DNA of 64,000 nt from Mycobacterium sp. NS-7484 (GCF_001953975.1 NZ_MBEJ01000062.1:61082-125081); one strand, 5' to 3'; positions 1-9,545 are shown, numbered from the stretch's first letter. The notes: generated from the letters alone by a model not told the origin. Numbers and translations are program-made.

Positions 1-1
1 C

Positions 2-475
2 GGTCACATCGGGGTGTTCGACCGCTCGCACTACGAGGACGTGCTCGTCGTGCGCGTCCACAACCTGGTGCCACCGGACGTCTGGGGCGCCCGCTACGAC
101 GAGATCAACGCCTTCGAACGCGAGTTGGTCGATGCCGGCACCACATTGGTGAAGGTCGCGATGTTCGTCTCGCTGGCCGAACAGAAGGACCGCCTGGCCG
201 AGCGGCTGGAACGGCCGGACAAGTATTGGAAATACAACCCGGCCGACATCGACGAACGCCTGCTGTGGCCCAAATACCAAGAGGCCTACCAGGCCATGCT
301 GGACAAGACCTCCACCGACTATGCACCGTGGCACATCGTGCCGTGCGACAAGAAGTGGTACAGCCGGCTGGCCATCACCGAACTGCTCATCGAAGCCCTC
401 AAGGGCCTCAACATGTCATGGCCGCCACCGGACTTCGACGTCGAGGTGGAGAAGAAGCGGTTGGCTGGCGCCTGA
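2..475 (+). CDS. Polyphosphate kinase 2 family protein, C-terminal part
   Basis: The 157 visible residues are the C-terminal part of a PPK2-type phosphotransferase, which moves phosphate between polyphosphate and nucleotides in the cytoplasm. The frame is already open at the window edge, so the start and the Walker A region lie outside. Seen: a FDRSHYEDVL segment directly after the edge, the family's Walker B/lid region (FDRSxYxxxL), then a WKYNPADIDER stretch and the KKWYSRLAI segment typical of the family C terminus. It ends with TGA at 473-475 and is followed by a hairpin and a strong bidirectional terminator before the convergent umaA gene. A second, complete PPK2 lies at 13393-14250 on the other strand. 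The family assignment is secure; the PPK2 class cannot be decided from this part. Confidence 0.85.
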   Translation, partial: GHIGVFDRSHYEDVLVVRVHNLVPPDVWGARYDEINAFERELVDAGTTLVKVAMFVSLAEQKDRLAERLERPDKYWKYNPADIDERLLWPKYQEAYQAMLDKTSTDYAPWHIVPCDKKWYSRLAITELLIEALKGLNMSWPPPDFDVEVEKKRLAGA

Positions 476-505
476 TTTCTCTGGTCGTGCGTCGAGATTG
501 AGCCC

Positions 506-535
506 AGGGACAGGAATCGTGCGGGTCCTGTCCCT
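506..535 (+). terminator. Hairpin downstream of the PPK2 gene
   Basis: A perfect 10 bp inverted repeat (AGGGACAGGA at 506-515 with TCCTGTCCCT at 526-535, 10 base loop) starts 31 bases after the PPK2 stop. It has no T run, so it may be a weak terminator or a 3' end stabiliser ahead of the stronger structure at 564-597. Confidence 0.45.
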
Positions 536-563
536 GTGTGCAATTTCGGTGCGCCAAGCACAC

Positions 564-597
564 AAAACTGCCCCCGACAGACGTCGGGGGCAGTTTT
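564..597. terminator. Bidirectional Rho-independent terminator
   Basis: A perfect 15 bp stem (564-578 with 583-597) and an AGAC loop. The stem ends in AAAA on the left and TTTT on the right, so either strand gives a GC-rich hairpin followed by a T run. It separates the convergent PPK2 gene (+) and umaA (-) and should terminate both. Confidence 0.9.
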
Positions 598-605
598 TGG
601 AAAAA

Positions 606-1547
<942 letters not shown>

Positions 1548-1643
1548 TCACGCAGACTCGTTTGAGTGAGCCAGCAGGCCCTACTGTGGCTAGACTAGCT
1601 AAGCCTCGGCCAGAGTGCCAGCGCGGGTTGCGTCATGACGTGC

Positions 1644-2504
1644 TCAGTACTTGTAGAAGCCCTGGCCCGATTTTTTGCCGAGCTGCCCGGCTTCGACCAT
1701 CCGCAACAACAGCGGCGGTGCGGCGTACAAAGGCTCTTTGAACTCGTCAAACATCTTGTCGGCGATGAGTTTGAGGGTGTCCAGACCAACCAGGTCGGAC
1801 AACCGCAGTGGGCCCATCGGATGTGAAAGCCCCGCCACGATCGCCTTGTCGACATCGTCAATTGTGGCAAACCCACCCTCGACCATCCGGATGGCCGACA
1901 ACAGGTACGGCACCAGCAACGCATTGACCACGAAACCGGACCGGTCAGAACAACGCACGACCTGTTTTCCGAGGACCGTCCCGGCGAATTCCTCGACGCG
2001 CTCGGCGGCGGCATCTGCGGTCACCAGAGTGCTGACCAATTCGACCAACGGCAACACCGGAACCGGGTTGAAGAAGTGCAGACCGAGAACCCTGTGAGGA
2101 TTCTGGGTAGCTGCTGCCAGTTTCATGATCGGGATGCTGGAGGTGTTGGAGGCCAGCACCGCATCGGGGTCGGTGATGACGCTGTCCAGCTCGGCGAAGA
2201 TCTTGGCCTTGACGTTCTCGTCCTCGATGACGGCCTCGATGACCAGCTGACGGTCGGCGAGATCGGCGAGCGTCGTGGTGAAGTTCAGCTTGGCCAGCGC
2301 GGCGTCCTTCTCGCGCTCGGTGACCTTGCCGGCGCTGACTGCGCGCTCGAGCGACTTGGTGATGCGGTTGCGGCCGGCGGTGACCAGCGCGTCGTTGGTC
2401 TCGAACACCAGCACGTCGACGCCCGCGCGGGCCGACACCTCGGCGATACCCGCGCCCATCTGGCCGGCGCCGATCACGCCTACTCGTTTAATTTGATTGC
2501 TCAC
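1644..2504 (-). CDS. fadB2: 3-hydroxybutyryl-CoA dehydrogenase
   Basis: NAD(P)-dependent 3-hydroxyacyl-CoA dehydrogenase interconverting acetoacetyl-CoA and 3-hydroxybutyryl-CoA. At 286 aa it has the full FadB2 length. Seen: N-terminal Rossmann motif GAGQMGAGIAE at about 12-22, NTSSIPI at 120-126, catalytic His143 in LGLHFFNPVPV, and the family C-terminal end GKKSGQGFYKY. I chose the GTG at 2504, which gives the family N terminus and follows a GAAAGAGAAG purine-rich site; the longer frame would run into the hairpin at 2526-2560. It lies downstream of aceA on the same strand, as in M. tuberculosis (icl1-fadB2), so read-through from aceA is likely and passes two hairpins in the gap. Confidence 0.93.
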   Translation of the reverse strand: MSNQIKRVGVIGAGQMGAGIAEVSARAGVDVLVFETNDALVTAGRNRITKSLERAVSAGKVTEREKDAALAKLNFTTTLADLADRQLVIEAVIEDENVKAKIFAELDSVITDPDAVLASNTSSIPIMKLAAATQNPHRVLGLHFFNPVPVLPLVELVSTLVTADAAAERVEEFAGTVLGKQVVRCSDRSGFVVNALLVPYLLSAIRMVEGGFATIDDVDKAIVAGLSHPMGPLRLSDLVGLDTLKLIADKMFDEFKEPLYAAPPLLLRMVEAGQLGKKSGQGFYKY

Positions 2505-2525
2505 GGCTTCTCTTTCTATACGCAG

Positions 2526-2560
2526 ACAGGCCCCGCCCAAAACCTCTGGGCGGGGCCTGT
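2526..2560 (-). terminator. GC-rich hairpin between aceA and fadB2
   Basis: Perfect 14 bp stem (2526-2539 with 2547-2560), 7 base loop, lacking a clear T run on the minus strand. It lies just upstream of the fadB2 ribosome site, so it could be a partial terminator lowering read-through from aceA into fadB2. Confidence 0.6.
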
Positions 2561-2584
2561 GCGGTTACGTGTGATTTCTCTCCG

Positions 2585-2642
2585 CGAGCAGACGTAAACC
2601 GGGCATTTTCGCGGGGAAAATGTACGGGTTTACGTCTGCTCG
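2585..2642. repeat. Long intergenic palindrome after aceA
   Basis: A 16 bp perfect outer stem (2585-2600 with 2627-2642, CGAGCAGACGTAAACC and its complement) encloses a second 7 bp stem (CATTTTC at 2604-2610 with GAAAATG at 2616-2622). The whole 58 bases fold into one extended hairpin starting 24 bases after the aceA stop. Only one copy is present in this window; its size and position resemble interspersed palindromic repeats of mycobacterial genomes. Confidence 0.8.
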
Positions 2643-2665
2643 GCGAGAAGGGCTCTCCGCAGGGC

Positions 2666-3952
2666 CTAGTGGAACTGGCCCTCTTCGGTGGAACCGGCCA
2701 GCGCGGTGGTCGAGCTGTTCGGGTCAACCGTGGTGGCGATCCGGTCGAAGTAGCCGGCGCCGACCTCACGCTGGTGCTTGGTGGCGGTGTAGCCGCGCTC
2801 CTCGGCAGCGAACTCGCGCTCCTGCAGCTCGACGTAGGCTTTCATCTGCTCGCGGGCGTAGCCGTGGGCCAGATCGAACATCGAGTAGTTCAGGGCGTGG
2901 AAGCCGGCCAGCGTGATGAACTGGAACTTGAAGCCCATCGCGCCCAGCTCGCGCTGGAACTTGGCGATGGTGTCGTCGTCCAGGTGCTTCTTCCAGTTGA
3001 AGGACGGCGAGCAGTTGTAGGCCAGCATCTGGTCGGGGAACTCCGCCTTGACGCCCTCGGCGAACTTCTTGGCCAGCTCCAGGTCCGGGGTGCCGGTCTC
3101 CATCCAGATCAGGTCGGAGTACGGCGCGTAGGCCTTGGCGCGGGCGATGCAGGGCTCGAGGCCGTTCTTCACGTGGTAGAAGCCCTCGGCGGTGCGCTCA
3201 CCGGTGATGAACGGCTTATCGCGCTCGTCGACGTCGGAGGTGATCAGGGTGGCGGCCTCGGCGTCGGTGCGCGCGATGACGACGGTCGGCACGTCGGCCA
3301 CGTCGGCGGCCAGGCGGGCCGAGGTCAGGGTGCGGATGTGCTGCTGGGTCGGGATCAGCACCTTGCCACCGAGGTGGCCACACTTCTTCTCCGAGGCCAG
3401 CTGGTCTTCCCAGTGCGAGCCGGCGACACCGGCGGCGATCATGGCCTTCTGCAGCTCGTAGACGTTGAGCGCGCCACCGAAGCCGGCCTCACCGTCGGCG
3501 ACGATCGGGGCGAGCCAGTTCTCGACGGAGGTGTCGCCCTCGACCTTGGCGATCTCGTCGGCACGCAGCAGCGCGTTGTTGATGCGGCGGACCACCTGCG
3601 GCACCGAGTTGGCCGGGTAGAGGCTCTGGTCGGGGTAGGTGTGACCGGACAGGTTGGCGTCACCGGCAACCTGCCAGCCCGACAGGTAGATGGCCTTGAG
3701 GCCGGCGCGGACCTGCTGGACGGCCATGTTGCCGGTCAGCGCGCCCAGCGCGTTGACGAAGTCCATGTCGTGCAGCTGCTCCCACAGCACCTCGGCGCCG
3801 CGGCGGGCCAAGGTGGCCTCCTCGACGACGGAGCCCTGCAGGGCGACCACGTCGGCCGGGGTGTAGGTACGGGTGATGCCCTTCCAGCGGGGGTTGTGAT
3901 CCCAGTCGTGCTGGATCTGCTCCGGTGACTTGGGGGTGCCCACGGTCGACAT
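2666..3952 (-). CDS. aceA: Isocitrate lyase
   Basis: Isocitrate lyase (428 aa, ICL1 length) splits isocitrate into succinate and glyoxylate in the glyoxylate shunt and can act as methylisocitrate lyase in mycobacteria. Seen: the catalytic KKCGH loop with Cys191, the same residue number as in M. tuberculosis ICL1, plus the conserved substrate-site segment YNCSPSFNW and the Mg-site segment around [10 protein letters not shown]. The ATG at 3952 has an AAGGAG ribosome site 8 bases upstream, which decides against the longer open frame. The 268 bp upstream gap carries several TTTGC/GCAAA motifs that fit control by RamB, encoded nearby at 5161. The gene is followed by two hairpins and then fadB2. 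Confidence 0.97.
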   Translation of the reverse strand: MSTVGTPKSPEQIQHDWDHNPRWKGITRTYTPADVVALQGSVVEEATLARRGAEVLWEQLHDMDFVNALGALTGNMAVQQVRAGLKAIYLSGWQVAGDANLSGHTYPDQSLYPANSVPQVVRRINNALLRADEIAKVEGDTSVENWLAPIVADGEAGFGGALNVYELQKAMIAAGVAGSHWEDQLASEKKCGHLGGKVLIPTQQHIRTLTSARLAADVADVPTVVIARTDAEAATLITSDVDERDKPFITGERTAEGFYHVKNGLEPCIARAKAYAPYSDLIWMETGTPDLELAKKFAEGVKAEFPDQMLAYNCSPSFNWKKHLDDDTIAKFQRELGAMGFKFQFITLAGFHALNYSMFDLAHGYAREQMKAYVELQEREFAAEERGYTATKHQREVGAGYFDRIATTVDPNSSTTALAGSTEEGQFH

Positions 3953-4010
3953 AGGACTGCTCCTTCGGTTTGGTTCAGTTGCTCCGCCGCCGCACCGCTC
4001 GCTCATTGCT

Positions 4011-4131
4011 AACGCTTTGGCAACTTCACTGATGTGCTGACTCGACCATGGCACAGCACATATCCGCAGGTCCACCCGTTTCAATTGCCAACTTTCGCCA
4101 AAGCGCTTAGCAAATTTGCAAATGTTGCGAA
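4011..4131. promoter_or_regulatory. Putative RamB operator cluster upstream of aceA
   Basis: Three AT-rich motifs lie in the aceA upstream gap: CTTTGGCAACTT within 4011-4026, TTGCCAACTTTCGCCAAAG within 4085-4103, and GCAAATTTGCAAATGTTGCG within 4110-4129. They share the TTTGC(A/C)AA core reported for RamB sites in corynebacteria and mycobacteria. A similar motif precedes ramB itself. Binding is inferred from motif and context. Confidence 0.5.
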
Positions 4132-4220
4132 GAAATATGATGGCTGTACCGGTTCAGAAGCTACCGACGGGTAGCCCAAAGGCGCAGGTCAGTACGCCCG
4201 TACTGTTAAACCGGCGGGCG

Positions 4221-5042
4221 TCAGAGCGAGAAGAGTGAGGCGATCGCTTTCGTCTCGTCGCCGACGGCATATGTGAGCGTTCTAACAGTCCGGTCCGTCA
4301 GCCCCTCGCCGAATTTGTCGGTCGATCCGGCGGGGTGGACGTGCGACAGGATCTCGAGTTTCTCGCCCAGGGCGACGGCGGCGTCGTGCTCGATGGTCAC
4401 CCGCAGCGGCTTCTGGAGGAGCTCGGGGTGCGAGTACAGGTAGTCCTCGATCACGGTCCAGTAGACCGAGTTGTTCATGTGGTCGAACAAATCGATGTCG
4501 GACACCCGCACCGGATACTCACGTACCTCCACCGCGTCCTCGCGACTCCCGGCCTTCAGGTAGGACTTCCACCGCAGTCGCGCCTCGTCGGTGGTGCGCC
4601 GCAAGCCGGCCAGGAAGTCGTCGGAGATGCGAGCCGGGCCCTGGGTCTCACGGTTGATGTTGATCCAGAAGGCCTCGGATTCCATCAGGCCGCCCTTGCG
4701 TCCGTCGATGCGCACCCGCATCTCACACCAGCGGTTCGACGTGCCCGAACACCACCGTCGCATCCGCAGCATGTCCTGGAATTCGATGGGCTTGATCAGA
4801 TCGATCATCGTGCGCCGAACGATCCACAGTGGATGGGTCTCCTCGAAGCCGAGTTCACGCAGATGATCGGAGCCGATGTCCTGGATGTGCCGAGCCGCGG
4901 CGTCGAACCGCAGCCGGCCGACGCGGTCGATGTCGCCGACGCGAAGCGGCCATTGCCGGTCGAAGACGTCGGGATGCGGATCCGGCACCGGCATCATCAC
5001 CTTGTTGAGTCCGGTGGTCGAAGTTTCCGCGGTTCCCGTCAT
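4221..5042 (-). CDS. Acyl-ACP thioesterase, FatA/FatB-like (Rv0466-type)
   Basis: Double hot-dog acyl-ACP thioesterase of 273 aa that would release fatty acids from acyl carrier protein in the cytoplasm. Seen: an N-terminal hot-dog domain (about residues 25-150, starting near the PVPDPHPDVFDR segment) and a second one containing RVSDIDLFDHMNNSVYW, the Asp/His/Asn-rich catalytic-type loop of this family. I chose the ATG at 5042 because GGGAG lies 6 bases upstream of it; an ATG two codons earlier abuts that site, and another lies at 5078. It sits between aceA and the divergent ramB, as in M. tuberculosis. The 118 bp gap to ramB holds a RamB-like site that could control both genes. The physiological substrate is unknown. 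Confidence 0.85.
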   Translation of the reverse strand: MTGTAETSTTGLNKVMMPVPDPHPDVFDRQWPLRVGDIDRVGRLRFDAAARHIQDIGSDHLRELGFEETHPLWIVRRTMIDLIKPIEFQDMLRMRRWCSGTSNRWCEMRVRIDGRKGGLMESEAFWININRETQGPARISDDFLAGLRRTTDEARLRWKSYLKAGSREDAVEVREYPVRVSDIDLFDHMNNSVYWTVIEDYLYSHPELLQKPLRVTIEHDAAVALGEKLEILSHVHPAGSTDKFGEGLTDRTVRTLTYAVGDETKAIASLFSL

Positions 5043-5107
5043 GGCCATCTCCCAATCGCTGCGCCTGAGCCCGATCATGCCAGGCAGCCCGATGATGCCA
5101 GTAGTCC

Positions 5108-5131
5108 CAAATTTGCCAACTATGCAAAGGA
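5108..5131. promoter_or_regulatory. Putative RamB operator in the ramB promoter
   Basis: CAAATTTGCCAAC at 5108-5120 followed by ATGCAAAG at 5122-5129 repeats the TTTGC/GCAAA motif seen before aceA. It lies 20-40 bases upstream of the putative -10 box of ramB and between ramB and the divergent thioesterase gene, fitting autoregulation. Confidence 0.5.
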
Positions 5132-5147
5132 CGTCTTCACAGGCTTG

Positions 5148-5153
5148 TAAGCT
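5148..5153 (+). promoter_or_regulatory. -10 box of ramB, leaderless arrangement
   Basis: TAAGCT matches the mycobacterial TANNNT -10 motif and lies 7 bases before the GTG start of ramB. No ribosome site is visible, so the transcript probably begins at or next to the start codon. Confidence 0.5.
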
Positions 5154-5160
5154 ATTTGAC

Positions 5161-6576
5161 GTGGCAAAAACGTTCGTGGGCTCGCGGGTGCGACAACTGC
5201 GGAGCGAGCGTGGGTTCAGCCAGGCCGCGCTGGCACAGATGTTGGAGATCTCCCCGAGCTATCTCAACCAGATCGAGCACGACGTACGCCCACTGACGGT
5301 TGCGGTGCTCCTGCGCATCACCGAGGTGTTCGGGGTGGACGCGACGTTCTTCGCCCCTCAGGACGACACCCGACTGGTCGCCGAGATGCGCGAGGTGACG
5401 CTCGACCGCGACCTCGGTGTCGAGATGGACGTCACCGAGGTGGCCGACTTGGTGGCGGCATATCCCAATTTCGCCCGCGCGCTGGTCAACCTGCACCGCC
5501 GGTATCGGCTCACCACCACACAGCTGGCCGCAGCGACCGAGGATCGGTATTCCGACGGCAGCGGCAGCGGGTCGATCACCATGCCGCACGAAGAAGTGCG
5601 CGACTACTTCTACCAACGCCAGAACTATCTGCACCAATTGGACACTGCCGCAGAGGATCTCACCGCCAAGATCCGTATGCATCGCGGTGATCTGGCCGGC
5701 GAACTGGCGAACCGGCTGACCACCGTGCACAACGTGCGGATCGTTCGGCGCATCGATCTGGGTGACACCGTGCTGCACCGCTTCGACCCGGCCAGCAAGA
5801 CCCTGGAGATGAGCAATCACCTGGGCACCGGTCAGCAGGTGTTCAAGATGGCAGCCGAACTCGCCTTCCTGGAGTTCGGTGAGCTCATCGACAAACTCGT
5901 CGACGAGGGCATGTTCACCAGCGCCGAGTCCCACACCTTGGCCCGGCTCGGACTGGCCAACTACTTCGCCGCCGCAACCGTGCTGCCCTACCGCCAATTC
6001 CATGATGTGGCCGAGAATTTCCGCTACGACGTGGAACGGCTGTCGGCGTTCTACTCGGTGAGCTACGAGACCATCGCGCACCGGCTGTCGACCCTGCAAC
6101 GCCCGTCGATGCGTGGCGTGCCGTTCTCCTTCGTCCGGGTCGACCGGGCCGGAAACATGTCGAAACGCCAGTCCGCCACCGGTTTTCACTTCTCCTCCTC
6201 GGGCGGCACCTGCCCGTTGTGGAACGTGTACGAGACCTTCGGCAACCCCGGCAAGATCGGCGTGCAGATCGCCCAGATGCCCGACGGGCGCAACTACATG
6301 TGGGTGGCCCGCACCGTGGAGCGTCGCGCCTCGCGCTATGGACAACCGGGCAAGACCTTCGCCATCGGGCTGGGATGCGAACTGCGCCATGCCCATCGGC
6401 TCGTGTACTCCGAAGGTCTGGACCTCTCGGGTGAGGCGGCCACCCCCATCGGATCGGGCTGTCGGGTGTGCGAACGGGACAACTGCCCGCAACGGGCGTT
6501 CCCGGCACTCGGCAAGGCCTTGGACCTCAACGAGCACCGCTCGACGGTGTCGCCGTATCTGGTGCGCCAGCCGTAG
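5161..6576 (+). CDS. ramB: Transcriptional regulator RamB
   Basis: DNA-binding regulator of acetate and glyoxylate-shunt genes; RamB represses icl1 in M. tuberculosis and acetate genes in Corynebacterium glutamicum. At 471 aa it is close to its orthologues. Seen: N-terminal XRE-type helix-turn-helix (about residues 5-60, with GFSQAALAQMLEISPSYLNQ), a central IrrE/MPTase-like domain without an obvious HExxH motif, and a C-terminal short-chain-fatty-acyl transcriptional regulator domain including the Cys pair in GSGCRVCERDNCPQ. The GTG at 5161 gives the family N terminus VAKTFVGSRVRQLR. It is divergent from the thioesterase gene, and RamB-like sites lie before it and before aceA. A palindromic repeat follows the stop codon. 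Confidence 0.95.
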   Translation: MAKTFVGSRVRQLRSERGFSQAALAQMLEISPSYLNQIEHDVRPLTVAVLLRITEVFGVDATFFAPQDDTRLVAEMREVTLDRDLGVEMDVTEVADLVAAYPNFARALVNLHRRYRLTTTQLAAATEDRYSDGSGSGSITMPHEEVRDYFYQRQNYLHQLDTAAEDLTAKIRMHRGDLAGELANRLTTVHNVRIVRRIDLGDTVLHRFDPASKTLEMSNHLGTGQQVFKMAAELAFLEFGELIDKLVDEGMFTSAESHTLARLGLANYFAAATVLPYRQFHDVAENFRYDVERLSAFYSVSYETIAHRLSTLQRPSMRGVPFSFVRVDRAGNMSKRQSATGFHFSSSGGTCPLWNVYETFGNPGKIGVQIAQMPDGRNYMWVARTVERRASRYGQPGKTFAIGLGCELRHAHRLVYSEGLDLSGEAATPIGSGCRVCERDNCPQRAFPALGKALDLNEHRSTVSPYLVRQP

Positions 6577-6604
6577 TCGCCGCGACAGCCCGCACACCGT
6601 CCAC

Positions 6605-6670
6605 GCCGTTTTCCACACCTGGGTCGTGGTGACGGCCAATTCACCGCCCTGCGGTGGAAACCGGTGCGGC
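6605..6670. repeat. 3'-end palindromic repeat, copy 1
   Basis: An imperfect palindrome with arms of the type GCCGTTTTCCACACCTGGGT and GGTGGAAACCGGTGCGGC, starting 29 bases after the ramB stop. It belongs to the six-copy family also found at 7283, 12431, 39833, 54222 and 56172. Confidence 0.7.
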
Positions 6671-6706
6671 CTTCCCAGCCTGCCATCTTGTGCCAGACTC
6701 GGCGGG

Positions 6707-7258
6707 GTGAGTGCACTCGAGCCGGCCCGCATCGCACCGGGCGGATTCCGTGAACTGGGCCCGGTCAACTGGGCGATCGCCAAGCTGGGCGCCAGGGCCA
6801 TCCGGGCACCGAGGTTCACCCTGATGAACGTCCTGGGCCAGCACAAGCTGCTGTTTTTGGCGTGGCTGCCGTATTCGGGCCTGCTACTCGGACCGCTGGG
6901 CAAGCTGTCGCGTCAGGATGCCGAGTTGGTCATCCTGCGGGTCGGCCATCTGCGGGATTGTGAATACGAACTGCAGCAGCACCGGCGGTTGGCCCGCAGC
7001 CGCGGCGTCGACGAAAAGACGCAGGCCCGCATCTTCGAGGGACCCGATGCCGACGGGCTCACCGACCGCCAGCGGGTGTTGATCACCGCGACCGACGAGT
7101 TCGTCGTCACCCGGTCGATCTCGGCGGAAACGTGGGCCGCGCTCGCCGCCATCCTGACCAAACAGCAGATCATCGAATTCTGCCTGCTGGCAAGCCAATA
7201 CGATGGCCTGGCCGCCACGATGACCACGCTGCGGATCCCGCTGGACTTCCCCGACTGA
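6707..7258 (+). CDS. Carboxymuconolactone decarboxylase/AhpD-like protein (Rv0464c-type)
   Basis: A 183 aa helical protein of the CMD/AhpD-like superfamily, whose members decarboxylate lactones or act in peroxide defence. Seen: the core LVILRVGHLRDCEYELQQH at about 76-94 with a Cys-Glu-His pattern, but only one Cys where AhpD has a CxxC pair, so a thiol-disulfide role is less likely. The GTG at 6707 gives the expected N terminus (VSALEPARIAPGG) and has a CAGACT -10-like box 7 bases upstream, so the mRNA may be leaderless. It follows ramB, as in M. tuberculosis. Palindromic repeats lie on both sides (6605 and 7283). The substrate is not known. Confidence 0.75.
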   Translation: MSALEPARIAPGGFRELGPVNWAIAKLGARAIRAPRFTLMNVLGQHKLLFLAWLPYSGLLLGPLGKLSRQDAELVILRVGHLRDCEYELQQHRRLARSRGVDEKTQARIFEGPDADGLTDRQRVLITATDEFVVTRSISAETWAALAAILTKQQIIEFCLLASQYDGLAATMTTLRIPLDFPD

Positions 7259-7282
7259 GCGGCCGGCTCCCCCGCCGGGCCG

Positions 7283-7348
7283 GCGCCGTTTTCTACCTCA
7301 GGGTTGTGCTGAGGCGTCCGCAACAGCCCAGGTGTAGAAACCGGCGCG
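7283..7348. repeat. 3'-end palindromic repeat, copy 2
   Basis: The arm GCGCCGTTTTCTACCTCAGG at 7283 pairs imperfectly with an arm ending CCCAGGTGTAGAAACCGGCG near 7346. It lies between the convergent stops at 7258 and 7360, so it would form the 3' end of both transcripts. Confidence 0.75.
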
Positions 7349-7359
7349 CGAATCGCTCG

Positions 7360-7629
7360 TCACAGATACGTGACGCCCAGCAACACCAGCGAGAACACCA
7401 CCGGGGACACCGGCAGCGCCCACAGGAATGCCGCCCACGCGTGGTCTTTCTGCTGATACTTGCGCCGGCCGAAGTACGCGCCGGCCGCACCGCCGATCAG
7501 GGACAGCGCGGCCACCAAGAGCGCCCAGATGGTCACCCGGGAGCCCTCGGTCGCCAATGTGATGGCAGCCAGCCACAGAATGTGGCCGGCCACCAATCCG
7601 GCTATGCCGGCAACGATTTCGTTTCTCAA
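7360..7629 (-). CDS. Small membrane protein (Rv0463-type)
   Basis: An 89 aa integral membrane protein of unknown function. Seen: three hydrophobic segments (about residues 4-23, 31-50 and 67-88) with a basic loop [10 protein letters not shown] between the second and third. The TTG start at 7629 overlaps the lpdC stop in the tetranucleotide TTGA, which indicates translational coupling to lpdC; a longer frame would lie inside lpdC and is not credible. This lpdC-small membrane gene order matches M. tuberculosis Rv0462-Rv0463. It may be a membrane partner of the upstream genes, but nothing in the sequence names a function. Confidence 0.75.
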   Translation of the reverse strand: MRNEIVAGIAGLVAGHILWLAAITLATEGSRVTIWALLVAALSLIGGAAGAYFGRRKYQQKDHAWAAFLWALPVSPVVFSLVLLGVTYL

Positions 7630-9020
7630 AAGTTGATCATGTGGCCGGTCAGCCCATGGAAGCACTCCTGCAGCGCCTCCGACAGGGTCGGGTGGGTGTG
7701 CACGTTGCGGGCCAACTCGTTGGCGGTGAGGTCCCACTTCTGGGCCAGGGTCAGCTCGGGCAGCAGCTCCGAGACATCGGGTCCGATCAAGTGCCCGCCG
7801 ATCAGTTCGAGGTGCTTCTTGTCGGCGATCAGCTTGACGAACCCGGTCGGATCGGCCAGACCGTGCGCCTTGCCGTTGGCGGTGAACGGGAACTTGGCGA
7901 CAACCACGTCGTATCCCTCGGCCTTGGCCTGCTCCTCGGTCAGCCCGAAGCTGGCCACCTGCGGCTGACAGAACGTCGCGCGTGGCATCATCCGGTAATC
8001 GCCCAGCGTCAGAGTCTCTGCGCCGCCGATGGTTTCGGCCGCGACCACGCCCTGCGCCTCGGCCACGTGGGCCAGTTGCAGCTTGCCGGTGACATCGCCG
8101 ATGGCATAGATGTGCGGCACGTTGGTACGCATGTAATCGTCGATGCCGATGGCCTTGCGGTCGGTGAGCGCGACACCGGCCGCCTCGAGGCCGTAGCCCT
8201 CGACGTTGGGGGCAAACCCGATGGCCTGCAACACCTTGTCGGCCTGCAGTTCTTCGGTCTTGCCGTCCTTGCTTACGGTGACCTTCACGCTGGAACCGTC
8301 GTCGGCAATTGCTTCGACCTTGGTGCCGGTGAGGATCTTCACGCCCAGCTTCTTGTACTGCTTCTCGATCTCCTTCGAGACCTCGGCGTCCTCGTTAGGC
8401 AGGGCCCGCGGCAGGAACTCGACGATGGTGACGTCGACGCCGTAGTTCTTCAGCACGTAGGCGAACTCCATGCCGATGGCGCCCGCGCCCGCGATGACGA
8501 TCGACCCCGGCAGCTCACGCGAGAGGATCTGGGTCTCGTAGGTGACGACGTTCTCCGACAGCGAGGTGCCCGGCACCAGACGCGTCGACGACCCGGTGGC
8601 GATGATGGCGTTGTCGAAGGTCAGCTCCTCGGTCCCGCCTTCGTTGAGCTTCACCGACATCGCGTTGGGGCCGGTGAAGGTGCCGTACCCGTGGACCTCG
8701 GTGATCTTGTTCTTCTTCATCAGGAAGTGCACGCCGGCGACACGGCCGTCGGCCACCTTGCGGCTGCGGTCGAAGGCGGCACCGTAATCGAAGGTCGCCT
8801 CCCCGCTGATGCCGAAGGTCTTGGCTTCCTTGTTGAAGATGTGCGCGATCTCCGCATTGCGCAGCAACGCCTTGGACGGGATGCACCCGACATTGAGGCA
8901 CACGCCGCCCCAGTATTTGGGTTCGACAATTGCGGTATTCAGCCCCAGTTGGGCGGCACGAATGGCCGCGACGTATCCACCGGGCCCGGCTCCGAGAACG
9001 ACAACGTCAAAGTGGGTCAC
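7626..9020 (-). CDS. lpdC: Dihydrolipoamide dehydrogenase
   Basis: FAD enzyme that reoxidises lipoyl groups with NAD: E3 of pyruvate and branched-chain ketoacid dehydrogenases, and in mycobacteria part of the AhpC/AhpD peroxidase system. At 464 aa it has the family length. Seen: FAD-binding [10 protein letters not shown] at 10-19, the redox pair Cys41/Cys46 in [15 protein letters not shown]-binding [15 protein letters not shown] in the second FAD motif, and the catalytic pair His443/Glu448 in HTHPTLSE, with the same numbering as the M. tuberculosis enzyme. The GTG at 9020 has a TAGGGT box 6 bases upstream and no ribosome site, so a leaderless mRNA is likely. The small membrane gene downstream overlaps its stop codon. 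Confidence 0.97.
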   Translation of the reverse strand: MTHFDVVVLGAGPGGYVAAIRAAQLGLNTAIVEPKYWGGVCLNVGCIPSKALLRNAEIAHIFNKEAKTFGISGEATFDYGAAFDRSRKVADGRVAGVHFLMKKNKITEVHGYGTFTGPNAMSVKLNEGGTEELTFDNAIIATGSSTRLVPGTSLSENVVTYETQILSRELPGSIVIAGAGAIGMEFAYVLKNYGVDVTIVEFLPRALPNEDAEVSKEIEKQYKKLGVKILTGTKVEAIADDGSSVKVTVSKDGKTEELQADKVLQAIGFAPNVEGYGLEAAGVALTDRKAIGIDDYMRTNVPHIYAIGDVTGKLQLAHVAEAQGVVAAETIGGAETLTLGDYRMMPRATFCQPQVASFGLTEEQAKAEGYDVVVAKFPFTANGKAHGLADPTGFVKLIADKKHLELIGGHLIGPDVSELLPELTLAQKWDLTANELARNVHTHPTLSEALQECFHGLTGHMINF

Positions 9021-9026
9021 GAACCC

Positions 9027-9032
9027 ACCCTA
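9027..9032 (-). promoter_or_regulatory. -10 box of lpdC, leaderless arrangement
   Basis: On the minus strand TAGGGT (TANNNT) lies 6 bases before the GTG of lpdC, and no ribosome site is visible. Confidence 0.45.
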
Positions 9033-9050
9033 GTGGGCCGCGCAATGTTC

Positions 9051-9545
9051 CTACCGAGCGATCCAGCCGAACACGTAGGCACCATAGAAGGCCGCCGCGG
9101 CCGCCATCGCCGCCAGCGGGGCCGACATCAACGCGATGGCCAGGGCGGATATCACCGGTCTGCGCTGGGCGGTGGACGCCAGCAGGGCCCCGACCGTGGT
9201 GACGACGACGTAGGTGAGCACGACGAACACCGGCCAGGTCTTGCCCACCGATTGGAACCAGTAGTAGTACAGGCCCGCCCCGGCCGCCGCGGAGACGAAC
9301 CACACCCCGGCGAGCACACCCACGAACGTCCACCACTTGACATACAGGTAGGACCCTTCGACCACGATGGACGGAGCCGGGGCAGCCAACGGTGCCGACG
9401 GCGCGTCGTCGGACACCGGTGGTTCCGGTGCGCCCGGCGCCTCCGCGCCGACAGGCGATGGATCCTCGACAGCGACGACCTCGTTCTCGCCGGTGTCGAA
9501 CAGTGGGGTGAAGTCCGCGGTGGAGGTGTCGAGGTTCTCAGGCAT
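9051..9545 (-). CDS. Membrane protein (Rv0461-type)
   Basis: A 164 aa membrane protein of unknown function. Residues 1-65 form an acidic, Pro/Ala-rich cytoplasmic-type head. The rest holds three to four hydrophobic helices, near KWWTFVGVLAGVWFVSAAAG (about 70-95), WPVFVVLTYVVVTTVGALL (about 105-125) and the Ala-rich C terminus. The ATG at 9545 overlaps the stop of the upstream small membrane gene by 8 bases, and lpdC follows on the same strand 30 bases after the stop, giving a DUF779 - small membrane - this gene - lpdC - small membrane series as in M. tuberculosis Rv0459-Rv0463. Confidence 0.75.
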   Translation of the reverse strand: MPENLDTSTADFTPLFDTGENEVVAVEDPSPVGAEAPGAPEPPVSDDAPSAPLAAPAPSIVVEGSYLYVKWWTFVGVLAGVWFVSAAAGAGLYYYWFQSVGKTWPVFVVLTYVVVTTVGALLASTAQRRPVISALAIALMSAPLAAMAAAAAFYGAYVFGWIAR

